A DNA stretch of 48,681 bases from Bacteroidales bacterium (GTDB taxonomy: Bacteria; Bacteroidota; Bacteroidia; Bacteroidales; UBA3824). The stretch covers positions 1 through 48,681 of the forward strand of contig JAEDDH010000025.1 of NCBI GenBank assembly GCA_016293845.1, written 5' to 3'. The notes under the pieces were generated by a model. It saw nothing but the letters and a program-made list of their open reading frames with translations. It ran no database searches and was not told the origin of the DNA. A program made the translations under genes and the position numbers. Each line of letters opens with the position of its first letter. Position 1 is the stretch's first letter. Shown piece by piece: positions 16,808 to 24,229 of the stretch.

Positions 16808-18112
16808 ATGATTTGGAACGAAACCATAGAATGCGCTTCGCGCGAATATCTTAGCGAACTGCAATCCAAACGTCTGCGCGACTGTGTTAACCGTGTTTAT
16901 CACAACGTGCCTTATTACCGCAAACGTATGCAGGAGGCAGGTATACTGCCCGACGACATCCGCACTATCGACGACCTCAAAAAACTGCCTTTTACCTACA
17001 AGCAGGACCTCCGCGACAATTATCCTTTCGGAGTGTTTGCCGCGCCGATGAGCGAGATTGTGAGACTTCACGCTTCGTCGGGTACAACAGGAAGACCTAC
17101 CGTTGTGGGACGTACCCGTAAGGACCTCGGCATTTGGTCTGAATGCGTGGCAAGGGCGCTTTACCTCTGTGGCGTATCAAACAAGGATATCGTACAAGTG
17201 GGCTACGGCTACGGATTGTTTACCGGCGGTCTCGGACTTCACTACGGCGTTGAGAATATCGGCGCAGCTGTGGTTCCGGCTTCGGGCGGCAACACCAAAA
17301 AGCAGATTCAGTTGATTCGCGATTTTGGAACAACTGTTTTGGCTTGCACTCCGAGTTATGCGCTCTACATCGCCGATGCAATAAAAGAGGCAGGACTTGA
17401 TCCCGCCAAAGACCTCAAACTCCGTGTGGGCATTTTCGGTGCTGAACCTTGGAGCGAGGCTATGCGCAACGAGATTCAGACAAAACTCAACATCAATGCT
17501 CACGATATCTACGGATTGAGCGAAGTGATGGGTCCCGGCGTGGCTTGCGACTGCGAATTCCAAAACGGTCTCCACGTTTGCGAGGATTATTTCTTCCCCG
17601 AAATCATCAACCCCGAAACTGGCGAACAGTGCAAACCCGGTGAAATTGGCGAACTTGTGTTCACATCGCTTGGCGTTGAGGGTATGCCCCTTATCCGCTA
17701 CCGCACACACGACCTCTCTAAAATTATCCCCGGCGACTGCCCCTGTGGACGTCATACCGTACGTATTGCCAAACTTATGGGTCGCAGCGACGATATGCTA
17801 ATTATACGTGGTGTCAACGTCTTCCCCTCGCAGGTAGAAAGCGTGCTCCTCTCAATGAGCGAAACCGAGCCTCACTATATGCTTATCGTCGACCGCAAAG
17901 GCACTCTCGACACCCTCACCATTCAAGTGGAGATTCAAGAGCAGTTCTTCGCCGACAATATCAAAGGTCTGCAAGCGTTGGAAAAGAAAATCAAATCCAA
18001 CATCGAGAGCGTACTCGGCATCTCGGTAATCGTTCAACTTGTTGAGCCTAAGACACTTCAACGTTTTGAACAAGGCAAAGCACAACGCGTAATCGACAAC
18101 AGAAAATTTTAA
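16808..18112 (+). CDS. paaK: phenylacetate-CoA ligase family protein
   Basis: A 434-residue adenylate-forming enzyme that activates phenylacetate or another arylacetate to its CoA ester. The ATP-binding motif is ASSGTTGRP, with DIYGLSE, RTHDLS and GRSDDMLIIRGVNVFPSQVE marking the C-terminal domain. In Bacteroidetes this enzyme with an adjacent ACT protein is common without a full aerobic phenylacetate pathway, and it is thought to act in reductive conversion of aromatic keto acids; that role is inferred. It lies three bases after engB and 23 bases before the ACT gene. Confidence 0.9.
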   Translation: MIWNETIECASREYLSELQSKRLRDCVNRVYHNVPYYRKRMQEAGILPDDIRTIDDLKKLPFTYKQDLRDNYPFGVFAAPMSEIVRLHASSGTTGRPTVVGRTRKDLGIWSECVARALYLCGVSNKDIVQVGYGYGLFTGGLGLHYGVENIGAAVVPASGGNTKKQIQLIRDFGTTVLACTPSYALYIADAIKEAGLDPAKDLKLRVGIFGAEPWSEAMRNEIQTKLNINAHDIYGLSEVMGPGVACDCEFQNGLHVCEDYFFPEIINPETGEQCKPGEIGELVFTSLGVEGMPLIRYRTHDLSKIIPGDCPCGRHTVRIAKLMGRSDDMLIIRGVNVFPSQVESVLLSMSETEPHYMLIVDRKGTLDTLTIQVEIQEQFFADNIKGLQALEKKIKSNIESVLGISVIVQLVEPKTLQRFEQGKAQRVIDNRKF

Positions 18113-18135
18113 CCAATATTAAAAGACATAACATT

Positions 18136-18561
18136 ATGAAAATAAAACAATTATCAGTTTTTCTTGAAAACAAGGCAGGCCGTTTGAGCGAAGTATCCGA
18201 CATCCTCGGCGGCGCAGGCATCAATATGACGGCATTTAGCGTAGCCGACACAAGCGATTTTGGCATTCTTCGTGCCATAGTTTCGCAACCCGAAGAGGCA
18301 TTGCTGTTGCTCAAAAACGCTGGTTACGCCGTAAGTCTTACCGATGTAATATGTATAAAGTGTCCCAACACACCGGGATCGCTCGCCAAAGCATTGCACG
18401 TGCTCAACGCCGGCAACGTTCAAATTGAGTATATGTACGCATTCTCGATGGGCGAAATTGCTCAGGTGGTGATTCGTCCCGCCGACATTGCCAACTGCGA
18501 ACGTGCTCTCGAAACCCACGGTATCGAACTTGTTTCATCCGACAAACTTTACACATTGTAG
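18136..18561 (+). CDS. tandem ACT-domain protein
   Basis: A 141-residue protein with two ACT domains. The first begins QLSVFLENKAGRLSEVSDIL (residues about 4-70) and the second with CPNTPGSLAKALHVLNAG (about 76-140). ACT domains bind small ligands such as amino acids; this protein probably senses one for the neighbouring ligase, but no ligand can be read from sequence. It is last in the operon and is followed by a strong terminator. Confidence 0.88.
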   Translation: MKIKQLSVFLENKAGRLSEVSDILGGAGINMTAFSVADTSDFGILRAIVSQPEEALLLLKNAGYAVSLTDVICIKCPNTPGSLAKALHVLNAGNVQIEYMYAFSMGEIAQVVIRPADIANCERALETHGIELVSSDKLYTL

Positions 18562-18582
18562 CACAATTATTTAACTAAGCAT

Positions 18583-18614
18583 AACGCCGTTCTGAACAAG
18601 GACGGCGTTTTTTT
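18583..18614 (+). terminator. terminator after the ACT gene
   Basis: AACGCCGT (18583-18590) pairs exactly with ACGGCGTT (18602-18609), followed by TTTTTT. Confidence 0.9.
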
Positions 18615-18684
18615 ATTTTGTAGATAAAATATATTTTTATAGGGCATACTTTTTGTTGATTAATAATTTACATTTTTAATAATA

Positions 18685-20796
18685 ATGCATTATATTTGGG
18701 AAAAAATACTTTTGAATAACGTGGAAAGAATTAAGTTAACCATACTGACAGTATTAGTATTTTGGGGAATGTCAGCATTTTCGCAGAAATTCAGCCCCGA
18801 GATAGACAGCCTTATACGACTTTCTACCACCGCCCCCGACTCCTTGCGCGACGACATCAGCAACACAATATGTTGGAAACTACGCAACAACTATCCCGAT
18901 ATGGCGATACAATACGCTATGACCGCCATCAAGTATGCCGAAAAAACTCACGACAACGAACAGTTGGTAAAGGGATATAGTTATATAGGTGTATGCCACC
19001 GCAACCTTGGCAACTATTCCGACGCCCTCGAATATTACAACCTTGGTCTCGAAAAGGCCAAAAACCTCGGCGTGCACAACCAAGAGGCGTATGCTTATAT
19101 CAACCTCGGCAACCTTTTTCTTTATCAAGAACAATACGACGAGGCCGAAACCAACCTTAGCAACGGTCTTATACTCGGCAAGCAACTCGGTGATTCAAGC
19201 ATTCTTTCGTATTGCTACCTCAACCTCGGACGCACATATCTTGGTCGCAACCAATACGAAGAGGCAGAAAGCAACCTTCAACTTGCATTGGAAGTGCGCA
19301 CCAAAATTCATGCTTCGCAGGGCGACATCACCGTGTGCAAAAAATATCTCGGCGATATATACTTTGCCCGTGGCGAAATTGACCGTGCCGTTTCTCGTTA
19401 TCTTGAATGTGTAAGCAACGAAAAGTATCTCAACGACATAGACCTTCAATCTGAGGTTTTCCGTAAACTATCACAACTATACTATCAGCGTCAAGATTAC
19501 GACAGTTCGGAATATTTTGGTGAGAATAGTCTCAAACTTGCCATCGACATAGGATCAAAATTCCGTATCCGCAACGCACACGAGATTCTTGCTAAGCTGC
19601 ATTACGTAAAACATGAGTTTCAAGATGCCGCCGACCACTACAATCAGGTTATCCTCTACAACGACAGCGTTTTCTCAGAGGAACTTACCGAAAAACTTTT
19701 CAATATGCAGTTCAAAACGCAAACCTATCGTCAAGAGGGTAAAATTAATTCGCTAAAATCTGAAAACGAATTACTTGAAGAAAACAACCGACTTCAAGAT
19801 CGTTTTATATTGATGTTGGCAATTTTTTTTGCTCTCGGTGTGCTGATGCTTGTGGTGTTTTTTATAATGAACAAGAAAACCAAACGTCTCAACCGCCAGT
19901 TGCATAGTCAGCACGAAGAAATCAAATCTAAAAATATCGAACTTCATAACCGCGCCGAAGAGATTGCTCAAAAACACGCCGAACTTGAACAACAAAACGA
20001 ATACATTGACAAACAGCGTCTTATGCTTGCCCAACAGCAGAAACAAATTACCGATAGTATTTCGTATGCAAAACATATTCAAGATGCGCTTTTCCCAAAT
20101 CTCGATGAGTTGAAATCGTTTTTCAGCGACTACTTTATATATTATTCTCCACGCGATGTGGTTAGTGGCGACTTTTATTGGCTTCATTCCGATTCTGACA
20201 AACTTATTTTTGTGGTGGCCGACTGCACAGGACACGGCGTTCCCGGAGCGTTTATGAGTATGCTCGGCATCTGTGCCCTCCACGAAATCACAGGTTTGGG
20301 AGCCGAGAGCAATGCTGCCAATATTCTCGAACGTCTGCGCAAGATGGTGAAGAAACTCCTTCACCAAGAGGAAGATAAGAGCACTATGACCAAAGATGGA
20401 ATGGATATCACACTTGTGGTTATCGACCGTAAAGAGCGTGTACTTGATTATTCGGGTGCAAACCTTCCGCTCATTTATGTGCGCAACGGCGAGGAGTTCT
20501 CATTAAAGCCAAACCGCAATCCGATAGGAATTTACATAAAAGAAAAACCATTTGGATCGCAGCGACTTACGCTCTTGGATGGCGACATTATCTATATGTT
20601 TAGCGACGGGTACGCATCACAGTTTGGCGGAGAGTTTAATATGAAACTCAAAATGGGAGGTTTTAAAGATATTCTGCTCAAAAACCACTCGCTTCCGTTC
20701 AACGAACAGCGCGACATCCTCGAAAAATACTTTATGGATTGGAAAGGCTCGTCGCAGCAGATCGACGATATTACTGTAATAGGATTAAAAGTTTAA
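18685..20796 (+). CDS. TPR membrane protein with SpoIIE/PP2C phosphatase domain
   Basis: A 703-residue sensor-type phosphatase. An N-terminal hydrophobic segment near residues 17-33 (LTILTVLVFWGMSAFS) is a signal peptide or anchor. Residues about 55-330 are TPR repeats (e.g. NLGNYSDALEYYNLGLEKAK, NLGNLFLYQEQYDEAETNL). A membrane segment lies at about 375-397 (FILMLAIFFALGVLMLVVFF), then a long coiled coil to about 455. The SpoIIE domain follows, with VVSGDFYW, VVADCTGHGVPGAFMSM and the metal-site SDGY. It likely dephosphorylates a phosphoserine anti-sigma antagonist or similar partner; no such partner is nearby. The Usp gene follows after 13 bases. Confidence 0.9.
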   Translation: MHYIWEKILLNNVERIKLTILTVLVFWGMSAFSQKFSPEIDSLIRLSTTAPDSLRDDISNTICWKLRNNYPDMAIQYAMTAIKYAEKTHDNEQLVKGYSYIGVCHRNLGNYSDALEYYNLGLEKAKNLGVHNQEAYAYINLGNLFLYQEQYDEAETNLSNGLILGKQLGDSSILSYCYLNLGRTYLGRNQYEEAESNLQLALEVRTKIHASQGDITVCKKYLGDIYFARGEIDRAVSRYLECVSNEKYLNDIDLQSEVFRKLSQLYYQRQDYDSSEYFGENSLKLAIDIGSKFRIRNAHEILAKLHYVKHEFQDAADHYNQVILYNDSVFSEELTEKLFNMQFKTQTYRQEGKINSLKSENELLEENNRLQDRFILMLAIFFALGVLMLVVFFIMNKKTKRLNRQLHSQHEEIKSKNIELHNRAEEIAQKHAELEQQNEYIDKQRLMLAQQQKQITDSISYAKHIQDALFPNLDELKSFFSDYFIYYSPRDVVSGDFYWLHSDSDKLIFVVADCTGHGVPGAFMSMLGICALHEITGLGAESNAANILERLRKMVKKLLHQEEDKSTMTKDGMDITLVVIDRKERVLDYSGANLPLIYVRNGEEFSLKPNRNPIGIYIKEKPFGSQRLTLLDGDIIYMFSDGYASQFGGEFNMKLKMGGFKDILLKNHSLPFNEQRDILEKYFMDWKGSSQQIDDITVIGLKV

Positions 20797-20809
20797 ACTA
20801 CCTAACCCT

Positions 20810-21568
20810 GTGAGCAGCAATACGATACTTATTCCCACAGATTATTCTGACGTGTGCTACAACGCTGTGTTGTACGGACTTGAATTTTGCCGTCAGTACA
20901 ATCTTTGTGCAGAACTTTTTCACGTGGACACGGGTATAGAGTGCGACCCAAAAGCGGTGTCGGGCTTAAAGCACGTGGTGGATCTCTATGTGCAGAAGTT
21001 TGGAATAGGGGTTACATTCGTGGAGCGCAAGGGCGAACTTTTTGAGATTATCTCAGCCGAATTGTCCTCTAAGGATTTCGATTTTATTCTTATGGGTACG
21101 CCCGGCAGGAGCGGCTTTCAACTTTTGATGGGAAGTTCGGCATCGAAGGTTATCGACACAGCCAAGATTCCTGTTATAGTGTTGCAGTCAAAGCGGTTTG
21201 CGCCTATCAAGAATATTGTTTGGCCAGTGTCGCGACTTTCGGGCAACGGCCGCGGAGTGTTGGAGATTGTCAATAAGGCGGCGTTTTTCGGGGCAACTCT
21301 TCACATGGTTTTTCGCAGTGAGGGCTATCAGACAGCCAAAATTTTTGAAAAACAGTTTGGCAATCAAGTAAATCTTGTGCTTAAAAATTTCGACGAAGGA
21401 GGTTTTGTTGGCACATTTGTAGAGCAAGTTCTCAACTATTGCCGCGACAACGATTTGGATATGATTGCCACCGTCTCCACCGAAACCAAAATGACGGTAT
21501 TCGACTATCGCTACGAACAATTCATGTTCAATATCGACCTAATTCCAGTGATGTGTATCGGGGGTTAG
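20810..21568 (+). CDS. universal stress protein, two UspA domains
   Basis: A 252-residue cytoplasmic protein starting at GTG. The first UspA domain (about 3-140) opens TILIPTDYSDVCYNAV and holds the nucleotide loop GTPGRSGFQLLMGSS. The second half (about 150-252) is more diverged and lacks a clear ATP loop. It is directly downstream of the phosphatase and probably co-transcribed. Its stop overlaps by three bases the stop of the convergent nucleotidyltransferase gene. Confidence 0.85.
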   Translation: MSSNTILIPTDYSDVCYNAVLYGLEFCRQYNLCAELFHVDTGIECDPKAVSGLKHVVDLYVQKFGIGVTFVERKGELFEIISAELSSKDFDFILMGTPGRSGFQLLMGSSASKVIDTAKIPVIVLQSKRFAPIKNIVWPVSRLSGNGRGVLEIVNKAAFFGATLHMVFRSEGYQTAKIFEKQFGNQVNLVLKNFDEGGFVGTFVEQVLNYCRDNDLDMIATVSTETKMTVFDYRYEQFMFNIDLIPVMCIGG

Positions 21569-22281
21569 CGAAATAAATCCTCCGCCTTTTTGAGTTTTTC
21601 TATCGTCCCCAAATCTGCCCACAGACCATCGTGAACGTATCCGCCGATGTTTTCGTTTTGTGCCAATCTGAGAAAAAGGTTTGTTATCGAAAACTTGCCT
21701 GTTTCGGTAATTAAGTCTAAAAGCCTTTTGTTTATGATAGATATTCCACTGAAAGCGAAATAGTTAACGGCGGTTTCCTCAAATTTTCTTGAAACTTTTG
21801 TTTCGTTAGTAGTATAATTGTGCCATCCGCACAATTGCATTTCTTTGTTGAAAATTAGTTTGCGTGTAGATTCGCGATCTTTGACTGCAAGAGTGGCCAA
21901 ATTGCCCGACGACAAATGGTAGTTGTATATAGCCTTCAAATCTATATCGCACGCAATATCAACATTATACGCAATAAAATTATCTTCGGCACAGAGTAGG
22001 GGAGCGGCTTTGAGTATTCCGCCGCCGGTGTCTAAAAGAAAATCGCGCTCGTCGGAAATCAGCAGTTCGGCATCACACCTTATATTATGTATGTTTTCTG
22101 CCATCATATCGGCAAAGTGGTGGATATTGATAATTATGCGGTTAACGCCAGCCTCAGTGAGTTTCTCAATAGCGTGGTCGAGCATTGTTTTGCCTTGAAA
22201 CTCCACTAAAGCCTTTGGTTTAGTGTCGGTTAGCGGAGCAAGACGAGAACCAAGTCCCGCCGCAAAAATCATCGCTTCCAT
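21565..22281 (-). CDS. NDP-sugar nucleotidyltransferase (MurU-like)
   Basis: A 238-residue nucleotidyltransferase that probably transfers a nucleotide to a sugar 1-phosphate. The N-terminus MIFAAGLGSRLAPLTDTKPK is the family signature, and NVDIACDID holds the metal-binding acidic region. The length fits the MurNAc-1-phosphate uridylyltransferase (MurU) or mannose-1-phosphate guanylyltransferase-like group; the exact sugar cannot be read. The start at 22281 overlaps the trmD stop as TAATG, so the two are coupled. Confidence 0.85.
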   Translation of the reverse strand: MEAMIFAAGLGSRLAPLTDTKPKALVEFQGKTMLDHAIEKLTEAGVNRIIINIHHFADMMAENIHNIRCDAELLISDERDFLLDTGGGILKAAPLLCAEDNFIAYNVDIACDIDLKAIYNYHLSSGNLATLAVKDRESTRKLIFNKEMQLCGWHNYTTNETKVSRKFEETAVNYFAFSGISIINKRLLDLITETGKFSITNLFLRLAQNENIGGYVHDGLWADLGTIEKLKKAEDLFR

Positions 22282-22964
22282 TATTCGCCTCCTTCTAATA
22301 GACTGGGCCTCAACTGTTTGGTGCGTTCCAAAGCCTGTTCCATCTGCCATTTGTCTATCATAGCCTCATTACCCGAAAGCAGAATATCAGGCACTTTCCA
22401 GCCCTTGTAATCAGCGGGACGGGTGTAGATAGGCGGGGCGAGGAGGTTATCTTGAAAACTATCCGAGAGAGCCGACTCGTTGTCGTTCATAGCGCCGGGA
22501 ATAAGTCGCACCACGCTGTCAACTATCACAGCAGCAGCAAGTTCGCCGCCTGTGAGTACATAATCGCCGATAGAAATCTCCTTAGTAATAAGGTGTTCTC
22601 TCACACGGTGGTCGATACCCTTGTAATGTCCGCAAAGAATGATGATATTCTCTTTGGTAGACAGTGTGTTAGCGGTTTTTTGGTTGAGAATTTCACCATC
22701 TGGCGAAGTGTATATGATTTCGTCGTAATCTCTTTGCGATTTGAGGTATGAGATAGCCTTGTCGATAGGTTCAATCATCATCACCATACCGGCATCGCCA
22801 CCATATTGATAGTCGTCCACGGTGCGACGTTTGTCGGTGGTGAAGTCGCGCAGGTTGATGATATTGATTTCTGCAAGTCCCTTGTTGCAGGCTCGTTTTA
22901 TTATAGAGTGTCCGAGTGGGCTTTCGAGCAGTTCGGGCAAAACGGTGATAATGTCGATTCTCAT
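22281..22964 (-). CDS. trmD: tRNA (guanine-N1)-methyltransferase
   Basis: A 227-residue SPOUT-family enzyme that makes m1G37 in tRNA to prevent frameshifting. Motifs are IDIITVLPELLESPLGHSII at the start, GGDAGMVMMIEP, LCGHYKGIDHRV and the knot-region SIGDYVLTGGELAA. It is first in the two-gene operon, with a TTTG-N20-TATCTTTG promoter just upstream. Confidence 0.95.
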   Translation of the reverse strand: MRIDIITVLPELLESPLGHSIIKRACNKGLAEINIINLRDFTTDKRRTVDDYQYGGDAGMVMMIEPIDKAISYLKSQRDYDEIIYTSPDGEILNQKTANTLSTKENIIILCGHYKGIDHRVREHLITKEISIGDYVLTGGELAAAVIVDSVVRLIPGAMNDNESALSDSFQDNLLAPPIYTRPADYKGWKVPDILLSGNEAMIDKWQMEQALERTKQLRPSLLEGGE

Positions 22965-22980
22965 TGTCTAAAAATTTTCA

Positions 22981-23012
22981 CAAAGATAAAAACTTACCGC
23001 CAAACGTGCAAA
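22981..23012 (-). promoter_or_regulatory. promoter of trmD operon
   Basis: Minus-strand TTTG (plus 23009-23012), 20 bases, then TATCTTTG (plus 22981-22988). Confidence 0.65.
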
Positions 23013-23204
23013 TAAAACCACAAATCGGCTTCAAAAAATATTGTTATAGTTTTTAAATGATAATGTTATACTAAAACACTAATATATTAAATACTAATAA
23101 ATTATTAATATAATATTTTCCTATTTAACATAATCGCAGTGGCCGCCCATTTTTCAAAAAATTTATAGATAGGGGTGGCAGCAAGTCACTTTGATTGATT
23201 AAAA

Positions 23205-23337
23205 TCAGATTTATTTGTTACAATCAGATTTATTTGTTACAAACAGATTTATTTGTTACAATCAGATTTATTTGTTACAATCAGATTAATTTGATACAAT
23301 CAGATTAATTTGATACAATCAGATTTGTTGGTTGGCC
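23205..23337. repeat. six 19-bp tandem repeats plus partial seventh
   Basis: TCAGATTTATTTGTTACAA units start at 23205, 23224, 23243, 23262, 23281 and 23300. Units 5 and 6 read TCAGATTAATTTGATACAA. A partial seventh begins at 23319 and overlaps the -33 region. Each unit has two odd palindromes, AATCAGATT and, in units 1-4, TTGTTACAA. Confidence 0.9.
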
Positions 23338-23358
23338 AAAGGAAAATCGCTACCTTTG
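23328..23358 (+). promoter_or_regulatory. promoter of the TauE/SafE gene
   Basis: TTG (23328-23330), 20 bases, then TACCTTTG (23351-23358), an exact match to TAnnTTTG. It directly follows the repeat array. Confidence 0.75.
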
Positions 23359-23403
23359 CAGCGCATTTAAAAAGTGATTTGAAGCATCAATAGAGATTAT
23401 AAA

Positions 23404-24126
23404 ATGTCAACAGCGTTTTTGATATTTTTATCTTCGCTTTCTGGGTCGTTTATTCAGAGGGTGTGTGGATTTGGTTTTGGTATTTTTATTATGACTATTT
23501 TGCCGTACTTGATGCCGTCGTATCAAGAGGCTACGGCTTTGAGCGGTTTTCTTAGTATGATTCAATCGGGAATTGTGCTTATTTCGGTTTATAAATATCT
23601 GAATATCAAAAAACTATATGTGATATTTCCAAGTTTTTGTCTCTTTTCGTTTTTTGCCATTAAGTTTGTGAGCGTGTCAAACGATGGTATTTTGCGTGTT
23701 ATTTTGGGATGTGTGTTGATATGTTTGGCGGTTTATTTCTTGTTTTTTAGCAAGAGAGCGACTGTTTCGCCTACTTGGAAATGGCAGGTTTCGCTTGGCG
23801 GACTTTCTGGCGTGATGGGCGGATTGTTTGGTATGCATGGTCCGGCGGCTGTGGTGTATTTTTTGTCGAGCGAAACTACAAAGGAGGGCTATCTTGCTGT
23901 TGCACAAGCATATTTTGTGATAACAAATATTTATATGACATTTTTTAGAGCCGAGTATGGTTTTGTAACAGAGTCGGTAGGGTGGGGACTGTTGGCTGCT
24001 TTACCGGGAATATTGATAGGTGTATTTTTAGGGCGGATGGTCTTTGACCGTATCAATCAGCAGACTTTGAAGCGTATAATATACTTTTATATGATAGTTG
24101 CAGGCATAATACAATTGGTAGGCTGA
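23404..24126 (+). CDS. TauE/SafE family membrane permease
   Basis: A 240-residue integral membrane protein with about seven hydrophobic segments. Family features are the N-terminal GSFIQRVCGFGFGIF and the repeat-like GLSGVMGGLFGMHGP in the middle, followed by the terminal LLAALPGILIGVFLGRM. Members export or import sulfite, sulfoacetate or other organic anions; this substrate is unknown. The repeat array upstream suggests tight control. It is alone in its transcript; relA/spoT starts about 100 bases downstream. Confidence 0.87.
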   Translation: MSTAFLIFLSSLSGSFIQRVCGFGFGIFIMTILPYLMPSYQEATALSGFLSMIQSGIVLISVYKYLNIKKLYVIFPSFCLFSFFAIKFVSVSNDGILRVILGCVLICLAVYFLFFSKRATVSPTWKWQVSLGGLSGVMGGLFGMHGPAAVVYFLSSETTKEGYLAVAQAYFVITNIYMTFFRAEYGFVTESVGWGLLAALPGILIGVFLGRMVFDRINQQTLKRIIYFYMIVAGIIQLVG

Positions 24127-24229
24127 TTTTTTAACAAAAATTTACAATTAAATAACGTAAAATATGTTGTATTTTTTACACCCAAACGTTATTTTAGTGG
24201 TTGATATTACTTGCTAAAATAGGAGAGTT

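Larger units (their letters stand above)
23013..23403. other. divergent intergenic region with repeat array
   Basis: About 390 bases between trmD and the permease gene. The left half is plain AT-rich sequence; the right half holds the 19-bp repeats and the permease promoter. Confidence 0.5.

Noticed and set aside
23205..23337. CRISPR array
   Set aside because: Units are 19 bases and directly adjoining, with no spacers and no cas genes nearby.
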